A stretch of DNA of 13,230 nt from Nitrospirota bacterium (GCA_013151785.1 JAADHP010000083.1:1-13230); one strand, 5' to 3'; counted from the first letter of the stretch, positions 6,962 to 12,382 are shown. Numbers and translations are program-made. The notes: generated from the sequence alone by a model not told the origin.

Positions 6962-7405
6962 ATGTGTATGGAATATTCCATGAAATGCATGTGTAATAGC
7001 AGGGAGGCAAGTTTTAATTTCCGTGAAGAAATAATGCCTCCCGAGGTGATAAGCAGGGTATACTGCCCTGAGTGTTCCAGGGAGATCAGTTTTGATCCAG
7101 ACAGTATGCTTGCAGACAATGGCTGGGTTATTGAATATGATATGGATGTGGCAAGGTTTTCTGCACTGAAAACCCCACATTTATTGAAGGAAGAACTCAC
7201 ACCAGCGCTGTTGTTCGATGAGGGATATGCCACGTGGCGTGGTGTGTATCCCGGTGACCATATTGACAGTGCCAGAGAGCGTGAGGAGATAGTGGCACTT
7301 GCAAGAACTGATCCCCGTGCTTACCTCGAAAGGATAAAATCCTGGGGCATCAAACGCATGGAACGCCTCAGACAGGAAGGATGGAGGAAGGCAAATGAAG
7401 GGTAG
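6962..7405 (+). CDS. Conserved Cys-rich hypothetical protein
   Basis: I do not recognise a characterised family. The 147-residue protein has cysteines at 2, 9 and 11 (MCMEYSMKCMC) and a CxxC at 35/38 (VYCPECSREISF), which suggests a metal site. A charged, probably helical C-terminal half follows (DPRAYLERIKSWGIKRMERL). No signal peptide or membrane segment is evident. ATG 6962 follows CGGAGG (6949-6954) at a suitable distance. The gene overlaps the next one by 11 bp and sits between perR and a ferritin-like gene, so a role in iron or redox stress is suggested only by context. Confidence 0.75.
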   Translation: MCMEYSMKCMCNSREASFNFREEIMPPEVISRVYCPECSREISFDPDSMLADNGWVIEYDMDVARFSALKTPHLLKEELTPALLFDEGYATWRGVYPGDHIDSAREREEIVALARTDPRAYLERIKSWGIKRMERLRQEGWRKANEG

Positions 7406-7571
7406 AGACTTCAATGACAGGCCAGCCTGTTCATATAAGAGCATGCCCTTTCCTACAGAGATTACATGTCCTCAATGTGGTGCTGAGATCGAAATGTGGA
7501 GTGACGAGGAGGAGACCCGTTGCAGGCTCTGTGGGTATGTGGTTTTCAACCACGAAAGATACATAAACTAA
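7395..7571 (+). CDS. Small zinc-ribbon/rubredoxin-like protein (58 aa)
   Basis: MKGRDFNDRPACSYKSMPFP leads to ITCPQCGAEIEMWSDEEETR and CRLCGYVVFNHERYIN. Two CxxC knuckles (C25/C28 and C43/C46) could hold zinc or iron; the first half matches no domain I know. The start lies inside the previous gene (11-bp overlap) and the stop is 10 bp before the next ATG, so it is part of an operon. It would be missed at common length cut-offs. The even Cys spacing, the overlapping start and the TAA just before the next ribosome binding site support a real gene. Confidence 0.75.
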   Translation: MKGRDFNDRPACSYKSMPFPTEITCPQCGAEIEMWSDEEETRCRLCGYVVFNHERYIN

Positions 7572-7581
7572 GGAGGCAGTC

Positions 7582-8076
7582 ATGGCAGTAACCGATGCTG
7601 TGGAAAGGGCAATAAAGATGGAGACAGATGCAATAAAGTTTTACAAGGCAGCAGCAGCAAAGACCTCGCATCCCATGGGAAGAAAGATGTTCGAAAGCCT
7701 TATTAAGGACGAGGCGCGCCACCTGAGGCTTCTTGAAGAGATTTTAAAAGGTCTTGATATCGATCCCCACGTGCAGTGCCTCGGTGATGTGAGAACTGTT
7801 TTTTCAGACCTCAGGGATCAGATGATGGAACGGATAAGCGCAACATCAGACGAAAGAGAGGCTATAAGGATAGCCCTTGAGATGGAAAGGGAAGGATATA
7901 ACTATTACAGGGATGTGGCAGAAAAGGCAGAGGATAGCAAGGAAAAGAAACTGTTTGAGGTTTTGACAAAAGAGGAGGAAAGGCATTATCAGATCCTCAA
8001 TAATACCTACAGTTTCCTTGAAGATACTGGCAACTGGTTCATGTGGGATGAGCTAAGTATTGTAGAAGGAGGGTAG
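7582..8076 (+). CDS. Ferritin-like diiron protein (rubrerythrin-type, no rubredoxin domain)
   Basis: A 164-residue four-helix-bundle protein with two repeated half-motifs: METDAIKFYKAAAAK ... IKDEARHLRLLEEIL near residues 13-53, and EMEREGYNYYRDVAEKAE ... TKEEERHYQILNNTY near 95-148. The Glu and ExxH residues (E14, E44-x-x-H47, E95 or E97, E136-x-x-H139) form the diiron site of rubrerythrin relatives. No C-terminal rubredoxin domain follows, so it would need an external donor such as the neighbouring rubredoxin-like proteins. It probably reduces peroxide or handles iron. The ribosome binding site AGGAGG is 6 nt before ATG 7582. It is the last gene before a spacer holding a heptamer array. Confidence 0.85.
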   Translation: MAVTDAVERAIKMETDAIKFYKAAAAKTSHPMGRKMFESLIKDEARHLRLLEEILKGLDIDPHVQCLGDVRTVFSDLRDQMMERISATSDEREAIRIALEMEREGYNYYRDVAEKAEDSKEKKLFEVLTKEEERHYQILNNTYSFLEDTGNWFMWDELSIVEGG

Positions 8077-8107
8077 ATTTTTGGTTTTGGCGTTTTTTCT
8101 CAATACG

Positions 8108-8205
8108 CCCATAACATGAAGCCAATAACCAGCAACCAAGAACTAAGAACCAAGAACTAACAACTAACAACTAACAACTAAGAACTAAGAACTAAGAACT
8201 AAGAA
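8108..8205 (+). repeat. Heptanucleotide tandem array upstream of fprA
   Basis: Fourteen consecutive 7-bp units with no phase break, from degenerate (CCCATAA, CATGAAG, CCAATAA, CCAGCAA, CCAAGAA) to regular: three CTAACAA at 8157-8177 and four CTAAGAA at 8178-8205. The array ends 8 bp before the fprA ribosome binding site GGAGG (8214-8218), so it forms the leader or promoter-proximal DNA of that gene. Unit number could vary by slippage. Related tracts lie at 10151-10178, 10386-10441, 11313-11340 and 11404-11424. Confidence 0.85.
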
Positions 8206-8225
8206 CTCATACTGGAGGTGTGTGG

Positions 8226-9436
8226 ATGAAGGCTATCGAGATCAAACCCGGTATCTACTGGGTGGGAGTGATTGACTGGGCGGTAAGGGACTTTCATGGC
8301 TATGTTACGCCAAATGGTACGACATACAACAATTACCTGATAATGGACGACGAGATTACCCTGGTGGATGCTGTTAAATACGATTTTGCAGAGATCGGGA
8401 TTGCAAATATCAGGTCACTTGTTGATTTTTCCAGAATCAAGAATCTTGTTATCAATCATATTGAAAACGATCATATGGGAGCCCTTGGGATATACATGGA
8501 ATTGATGCCCCAGGCAACCATCTATACCACTGCAAGAGGAAAGCAGGGTATGGAAAGGTTCTTTGATATAAGCAGGTGGAACATAAAGACTGTAAAAACA
8601 GGAGACGAGTTGAAGATCGGGAAATATACGCTTCAGTTTATTGAAACCCCCATGCTTCACTGGCCTGACAGCATGATGACCTATATAAAAGAGGCAAAGC
8701 TCCTTATCTCCCAGGATGCCTTTGGCCAGCACCTTGCATCAACGGCAAGATTTGATGACGAGTTTATAGAATGCGCCTCTCATGCAGAATTGGAGGATGC
8801 TGTGGTTGATTACTATGCAAACATCCTTATGCCCTTTGGAAGGCTTATCAAAAGCAAGATCAAACAGATCCAGGATCTTGGCATTGAGATCGATATGATT
8901 GCACCGGATCATGGAGTGATCTGGAGAAGGGAGCCCGAGCGGGTCATGCAGATGTATCTCCAGATGGCAGAGGGCAGTACCAATCTCCGTGTAGCAATCG
9001 TATATGATACCATGTGGCATAGCACTGAGATAATGACACAGCCTATCATGCAGGGCATAAAGGATGAGGGTGTGGATTGTAAGGTGATTAAACTCAGGGC
9101 AACCCCAATGAGTGTGGCAATTAAGGAGTTCTGGAAGTCAAGGGGACTGCTCGTGGGTTCGCCAACTCTCAACAACGAGGTCTTTCCATCAGTGGCAGAG
9201 TATATAACCCAGGACTGAGGCCAACGAACCGGATTGCCGGAGCCTTTGGAAGCTATGGCTGGGGTGGTGGGGCAGTGAAATGGCTCTATCAGGAGTTTCA
9301 GAATATGAAGCTCCCTGTTGTGGAGCCAGGTATGCAGGTTCAATACAGACCTTCTGATGAAGAGATAGATAAATGTTATGAATTCGGAAGAAACTTTGCT
9401 CGCGAGGTTCGCGAATATCATAAGAAATTCCAGTAA
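8226..9436 (+). CDS. fprA: A-type flavoprotein FprA / rubredoxin:oxygen oxidoreductase, with frameshift
   Basis: Flavo-diiron enzyme that reduces O2 to water (or NO to N2O) with electrons from rubredoxin. The metallo-beta-lactamase-like domain has iron ligands H78-x-E80-x-D82 in NHIENDHMGALG, H145 (MLHWPDS), D164 (SQDAFG) and H229 (APDHGVIW). The flavodoxin domain begins near 255 (VAIVYDTMWHSTEIM). The frame meets TGA at 9216-9218, but the remaining family sequence continues one base out of phase: GLRPTNRIAGAFGSYGWGGG from 9212, ending in REVREYHKKFQ at 9436. One extra C in the CCC run at 9208-9210 would restore a normal 403-residue protein, so this is a recent one-base deletion or a sequencing error. 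ATG 8226 is 7 nt after GGAGG; the in-frame GTG at 8220 is too close. Rubredoxin follows 15 bp downstream. Confidence 0.9.
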
Positions 9437-9451
9437 AAGGAGGTAGTTTCT

Positions 9452-9583
9452 ATGCAGTACAGATGCACAGTCTGTGGCTATATCTACGATGAGGAGAAGG
9501 AAGGAACATCTTTTGATCAGTTGCCCGATGACTGGACATGTCCTGTCTGTAATGCACCCAAGGACGCCTTTGAACCTGCTTGA
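9452..9583 (+). CDS. Rubredoxin (43 aa, shortened)
   Basis: Small FeS4 electron carrier: MQYRCTVCGYIYDEEKEGTS then FDQLPDDWTCPVCNAPKDAF. The iron ligands are C5/C8 and C30/C33. Typical rubredoxins have about 52 residues; this one is short in the loop before the LPDDW motif. It follows fprA by 15 bp with a strong AAAGGAGG, and is the likely electron donor to FprA and perhaps to SOR, rubrerythrin and the ferritin-like protein. A hairpin just after its stop may end the transcript. Confidence 0.92.
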   Translation: MQYRCTVCGYIYDEEKEGTSFDQLPDDWTCPVCNAPKDAFEPA

Positions 9584-9597
9584 AAAACATAATTATT

Positions 9598-9630
9598 AAA
9601 GGTCAGTTGGTAGAAATGCCTCTGGCCTTT
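9598..9630 (+). terminator. Hairpin after rubredoxin, possible terminator
   Basis: AAAGGTCAG (9598-9606) pairs with CTGGCCTTT (9622-9630), one wobble; inside, GGTA and TGCC close a GAAA tetraloop. It starts 15 bp after the rubredoxin stop. Only a short T run (CCTTTAT) follows, so it may be a weak terminator or an mRNA-stabilising hairpin. Further on, AGGAGGTG at 9671-9678 has no start codon behind it. Confidence 0.5.
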
Positions 9631-9732
9631 ATGAAAGAGTAAAATACGATAAAATTAGTCCACTTTTAGAAGGAGGTGTAAATACTCAAAACACAGGTTT
9701 GAAGCAGGATTGAAGATTGTAACTTAAAATGC

Positions 9733-9747
9733 TTTGTTGTCAACAAA
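9733..9747 (+). promoter_or_regulatory. Palindromic operator candidate upstream of SOR
   Basis: TTTGTTG-T-CAACAAA is a perfect 15-bp palindrome around one central base, ending 25 bp before the SOR start. A related dyad (GTTTGT-TGT-ACAAAC) precedes katG at a like distance, which suggests a shared regulator, though not the classic PerR consensus. Confidence 0.4.
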
Positions 9748-9772
9748 AACTAAAACAATCAGGAGGTGTATT

Positions 9773-10147
9773 ATGGGAGAGAAGAGTTTATTCTGTGGTA
9801 TCAACAGGCCGGCAGATCCGGCAAACATGACAGATCTGGAGAAGAAGCACACACCGGTGATTGAGTGTCCTGACACGGTGAAGGCAGGAGAGCCCTTTGA
9901 GGTGAGGATTAAGGTGGGTGAGATGCCTCATGTAATGGAGGAAGGTCATCATATCCAGTGGATCGAGCTTTATTCAGGCCAGAACCAGTATATCAGGATT
10001 GACCTTACACCTGTATTTACAAAACCAGAGGTTACGGTAACCCTTGTAAAGGGTGGAAAGCACAGGACATCCACACTCAGGGTGGTTGAAAGATGTAATC
10101 TCCATGGAACATGGGAGGCTACAAAGGAGATAACCATCACTGAGTAA
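9773..10147 (+). CDS. Superoxide reductase, one-iron (neelaredoxin type)
   Basis: Reduces superoxide to hydrogen peroxide at a His4-Cys iron centre without making oxygen; cytosolic, electrons from rubredoxin. The 124-residue protein is the catalytic domain alone. Ligands are H26 (KKHTPVIE), H53 and H59 (MPHVMEEGHHIQWIELY), C108 and H111 (ERCNLHGTW). In classical enzymes a Glu lies two residues before the first His (EKH); here that position is Lys24 and the nearest Glu is E23. ATG 9773 follows AGGAGGTG at 9762-9769; the open frame extends upstream to 9734 but lacks a good start. The desulforedoxin-type domain that makes up two-iron desulfoferrodoxin is encoded separately at 11181. Confidence 0.93.
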   Translation: MGEKSLFCGINRPADPANMTDLEKKHTPVIECPDTVKAGEPFEVRIKVGEMPHVMEEGHHIQWIELYSGQNQYIRIDLTPVFTKPEVTVTLVKGGKHRTSTLRVVERCNLHGTWEATKEITITE

Positions 10148-10150
10148 GAG

Positions 10151-10178
10151 GATTTAAGATTTTAGATTGAAGATTTAA
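10151..10178 (+). repeat. Degenerate heptad tract (GATTTAA-like)
   Basis: Four in-phase 7-mers, GATTTAA, GATTTTA, GATTGAA, GATTTAA, begin 3 bp after the SOR stop codon. They belong to the same repeat type as the tract at 10386-10441. Confidence 0.6.
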
Positions 10179-10215
10179 GTATTGGTATCAGGTAAAAATC
10201 GCTCAAGCAATACAT

Positions 10216-10353
10216 AAGGAGAGGGGATATTAATTTTGAGCGGATTTAAATTTTGCAGTAGATTTGCCATGGAGGGCAAATCGCAAAATTTCCTCGGAAG
10301 CGGACATGGAAGTCCGCTGAGAATGAGGCAAAAAATTAATATCCCCTCTCCTT
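10216..10353 (+). repeat. Repeat-family copy C, nested hairpin element
   Basis: Complete copy between SOR and the peroxiredoxin gene. The outer stem is a perfect 22-bp inverted repeat, 10216-10237 with 10332-10353. Hairpin 1 is AATTTTGC (10249-10256), unpaired AGTA, GATTTGCC (10261-10268), loop ATGGAG, GGCAAATC (10275-10282), GCAAAATT (10283-10290). Compared with copies B and D (GATTCACC/GGTGAATC), two base pairs have changed on both sides, which is compensatory. Hairpin 2 is AGCGGAC (10299-10305), loop ATGGAA, GTCCGCT (10312-10318), enclosed by CTC and GAG. The core is 94 bp. An open frame from 10236 through the element is not a gene. Confidence 0.87.
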
Positions 10354-10385
10354 CAAAGACTTATGCTATTTATCGGCAGTGTTGG

Positions 10386-10441
10386 GATTTAGGATTTTGG
10401 ATTGAAGATTTAAGATTTGGAATTGAAGATTTTAGAATGCA
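10386..10441 (+). repeat. Degenerate heptad tract, eight units
   Basis: In-phase units GATTTAG, GATTTTG, GATTGAA, GATTTAA, GATTTGG, AATTGAA, GATTTTA and GAATGCA. It follows repeat copy C and precedes the peroxiredoxin leader. The rest of this spacer, to 10521, shows only CTAACTAACAATTAATC-like sequence and the ribosome binding site. Confidence 0.7.
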
Positions 10442-10521
10442 GAAACTGTAGATTATGGTCTGCCTTGCAGGCCCTATTAATAACCAGACACTAACTAACA
10501 ATTAATCTGAGGAGGTGTTCT

Positions 10522-11139
10522 ATGACAAAGGAGGACATTTGTTGCGGTTTAAGGGTTGGGCAAAAAGTGCCTGATTTTGAAATTGATACTTATGAACCAG
10601 GCAAAGGAGACTTTGGTAAGTTTTCTCTAAAGAAGGCAAAAAAGGCGGGAAAGTGGACGATACTCTTCTTCTATCCTGCTGATTTTACCTTTGTCTGAGC
10701 TACAGAGTTTGCTGCTCTGGCAGAGCAGTATGACCGGTTCAAGAAGATGGGTGCAGAGGTTGTTACTATCAGCACAGATACCCAGTTTGTACATCTTGCA
10801 TGGCAAAGGGATGAAAAACTCCTTGAGAATGTGAAGTATCCCATGGGGGCTGACCCTACAGGCAGGGTTTCCAGGATGTTCGGTATCTATGATGAAGAGA
10901 CAGGACTTGCACTCAGGGGTACCTTTATAATTAACCCCGAGGGTGTGATACTGAACTCTGAGGTTAACTACTATAATATGGGCAGGAATATTGATGAATT
11001 GATGAGGAAGTTCAAGGCCAACCTTCATTTGTCAAAACATGCTAATGAAGGGTGTCCTGCCAAATGGAAGGATGAGAGTGACAAGACACTGAAACCCTCT
11101 GCTGACCTCGTGGGCAGAGTCTATGAGGCATTACAATAG
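10522..11139 (+). CDS. prxU: Selenocysteine-containing peroxiredoxin (AhpC/Prx1 type, PrxU-like)
   Basis: Thiol (selenol) peroxidase that reduces hydrogen peroxide and alkyl peroxides. Read through the TGA at 10696-10698 the protein has 205 residues, normal for Prx1/AhpC. The TGA falls exactly on the peroxidatic residue: YPADFTFV-U59-ATEF, the PxxxTxxC motif (P52, T56). On both sides the sequence stays in frame and in family, including DTQFVHLAW, YPMGADPTGRVSRMFGIYDE, LRGTFIINPEG and the resolving Cys178 in EGCPAKW. Selenocysteine at this site is known in PrxU of Eubacterium acidaminophilum. A SECIS-like hairpin starts 13 nt after the TGA. ATG 10522 follows GAGGAGGTG. An automatic caller would report only a truncated 130-residue protein from 10747. 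Confidence 0.93.
10696..10728 (+). promoter_or_regulatory. UGA selenocysteine codon and SECIS-like hairpin
   Basis: The Sec codon is 10696-10698. CTGCTCT (10712-10718) pairs with AGAGCAG (10722-10728) around GGC. Bacterial SECIS elements lie within the coding region just after UGA and expose a G in a small apical loop for SelB binding; distance and the GG at the loop fit. Confidence 0.75.
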
Positions 11140-11180
11140 AGTGCGAATCGGGTTTTGGTAATTGAAAGGAGGTGATCAGA

Positions 11181-11312
11181 TTGGCAGTCAAAAAAGAAGG
11201 TGAAAAGTACAGATGCAATGTCTGCGGAAACGAGGTAGTGGTGACAAAGGCAGGCGGTGGTCAGCTTGTATGCTGTGGTCAGCCCATGGAGTTGATCGGT
11301 GAAGAGGGATGA
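11181..11312 (+). CDS. Desulforedoxin (FeS4 domain of desulfoferrodoxin as a free protein)
   Basis: A 43-residue iron-sulfur carrier with the desulforedoxin pattern: YRCNVCGNEVVVTKAGGGQ then LVCCGQPMELIGEEG. The ligands are C12/C15 and the adjacent pair C29/C30, the hallmark of desulforedoxin and of the N-terminal domain of two-iron superoxide reductase. The start is TTG at 11181, 6 nt after AAAGGAGGTG (11165-11174); no ATG precedes the motif in this frame. It sits 41 bp after the peroxiredoxin stop. It probably carries electrons to SOR or to peroxidases of the island. Confidence 0.88.
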   Translation: MAVKKEGEKYRCNVCGNEVVVTKAGGGQLVCCGQPMELIGEEG

Positions 11313-11424
11313 TTAAAAATTTAGAATTGAAAATTGAAGGTTTCATGGTTAAGATTACAATGAATGCCAGGAATAAGGCTCTACATAGTAGCGTACCATA
11401 TAACCAGTAACTAATAACCAATAA
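11313..11424 (+). repeat. Two heptad tracts in the desulforedoxin-rubrerythrin spacer
   Basis: TTAAAAA, TTTAGAA, TTGAAAA, TTGAAGG fill 11313-11340 directly after the desulforedoxin stop. CCAGTAA, CTAATAA, CCAATAA fill 11404-11424 and run straight into repeat copy D. Sequence between them (11341-11403) shows no recognisable feature. Confidence 0.5.
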
Positions 11425-11620
11425 CCCAAATCCAGCTGTAAGAATAACAATGGATATCTGAAAGCAGTGGTATGGTAGAGTCTGAACGGTTTGGAATTTT
11501 GCACAAGATTCACCAGGAGGGTGAATCGCAAAATTCCCTCGGAGTCAGGCAGGATGCCTGACGAGAATGAGGTATAAGACTCTACCATACCACTGCTATA
11601 ACTTTATCGCTGGATTTGGG
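11425..11620 (+). mobile_element. Repeat-family copy D, MITE-like, with terminal inverted repeats
   Basis: A 196-bp element upstream of rubrerythrin. Its ends are perfect 11-bp inverted repeats, CCCAAATCCAG (11425-11435) and CTGGATTTGGG (11610-11620), flanked on both sides by AATAA (11420-11424 and 11621-11625), a possible 5-bp target duplication. Inside is a perfect 21-bp stem, 11463-11483 with 11577-11597. The 93-bp core has hairpin 1 (AATTTTGC, ACAA, GATTCACC, loop AGGAG, GGTGAATC, GCAAAATT; 11495-11535) and hairpin 2 (GTCAGGCA, loop GGA, TGCCTGAC; 11544-11562) enclosed by CTC and GAG. No transposase is encoded, so movement would need one supplied elsewhere. AATAA is also part of the surrounding heptads, so the duplication is uncertain. 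Confidence 0.7.
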
Positions 11621-11652
11621 AATAACTAAACTATTTTCAGGAGGTGTATATG

Positions 11653-12147
11653 ATGACAAAGACAGAAAAAAACCTGCAGGAGGCATTTGCAGGTGAGTCA
11701 CAGGCTAACAGGAAATATCTTGCCTTTGCAAAAAAGGCAGAGGAAGAGGGTTACCCCCAGGTGGCAAAACTCTTCAGGGCTGCTGCTGAGGCAGAAACCA
11801 TCCATGCCCATAATCATCTCAGGGAGATGGGTGGAATCAAAAGCACAAAGGAGAATCTCGAGGCAGCCATCAGTGGCGAGTCTTATGAGTTTCAGAATAT
11901 GTATCCTCAGATGATTGCTGACGCAAAGGAAGAAGGAAATGAATCAGCTATTAAGACATTTCATCTTGCCAATGAGGTTGAGAAGGTACATGCAGAACTC
12001 TACAGAAAGGCGCTTGAAAATCTTGGTAAGAATGAAACCGTTGATTATTTTGTATGCGAGGTCTGTGGTAACACTGTCGAAGGTGCCCCCCCTGATACCT
12101 GTCCCATCTGTGGTGCAAAAAAGGAGATGTTCAGGAAGATTGACTGA
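11653..12147 (+). CDS. rbr: Rubrerythrin
   Basis: Peroxide reductase with a ferritin-like diiron domain and a C-terminal rubredoxin domain. MTKTEKNLQEAFAGESQANR opens the first helix (E15); AAEAETIHAHNHLREMGG, ISGESYEFQNMYPQM and ANEVEKVHAELYRKALE supply the remaining Glu and His ligands. The FeS4 site is formed by CEVCGN and CPICGA near the end. At 164 residues it is slightly shorter than the 180-190 of classical rubrerythrins. ATG 11653 lies 8 nt after AGGAGG (11639-11644); ATG 11650 directly before it is also possible. Repeat copy D ends 32 bp upstream and may influence its expression. Confidence 0.95.
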   Translation: MTKTEKNLQEAFAGESQANRKYLAFAKKAEEEGYPQVAKLFRAAAEAETIHAHNHLREMGGIKSTKENLEAAISGESYEFQNMYPQMIADAKEEGNESAIKTFHLANEVEKVHAELYRKALENLGKNETVDYFVCEVCGNTVEGAPPDTCPICGAKKEMFRKID

Positions 12148-12236
12148 TGTGAACTACAGAGAGAAGAGTCACGTCTGAAACTATCAGGCGGAGGTGGTGA
12201 AGAACTACATTTAGCGATACTGCTGATTTTGAGGGT

Positions 12237-12259
12237 TTGAGGGGCCTTCGGCCCCTCAA
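12237..12259 (+). terminator. Strong hairpin between rubrerythrin and katG
   Basis: TTGAGGGGCC pairs with GGCCCCTCAA around TTC, a perfect 10-bp GC-rich stem 89 bp after the rubrerythrin stop. The bases that follow (TGTATATATG) are not a clean T tract, so termination may be inefficient. Otherwise the spacer 12148-12340 shows nothing I recognise. Confidence 0.6.
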
Positions 12260-12340
12260 TGTATATATGAAGCTCCTATCGATGGTCGTGGAGTTTTACT
12301 TACCTGTTCCAGGGAATCAGCGATAATACAGTATAGAGTT

Positions 12341-12355
12341 GTTTGTTGTACAAAC
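12341..12355 (+). promoter_or_regulatory. Dyad upstream of katG
   Basis: GTTTGT-TGT-ACAAAC, a perfect 6-3-6 inverted repeat ending 27 bp before the katG start. TTTGTTGT followed by ACAAA is shared with the palindrome before the SOR gene. Confidence 0.38.
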
Positions 12356-12382
12356 CCTAATTTCAAAAAAAGGAGAACAGAC

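Noticed and set aside
8108..8205. CRISPR array
   Set aside because: The repeats are contiguous 7-mers without spacers, and no cas genes are near.
9216..9218. Selenocysteine reading of TGA in fprA
   Set aside because: Sequence after TGA in the same frame does not match the family; the family continues in another frame, so this is a frameshift.
9587..9601. PerR box after the rubredoxin gene
   Set aside because: Only 10 of 14 positions match, in AT-rich sequence 170 bp from the next gene.
10236..10451. 71-codon open frame through repeat copy C
   Set aside because: Translation of the repeat and of the heptad tract; low-complexity tail, no homology to a protein family.
10747..11139. 130-residue protein starting after the TGA in prxU
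   Set aside because: It would lack the peroxidatic site; the upstream part is in frame and in family with its own ribosome binding site.
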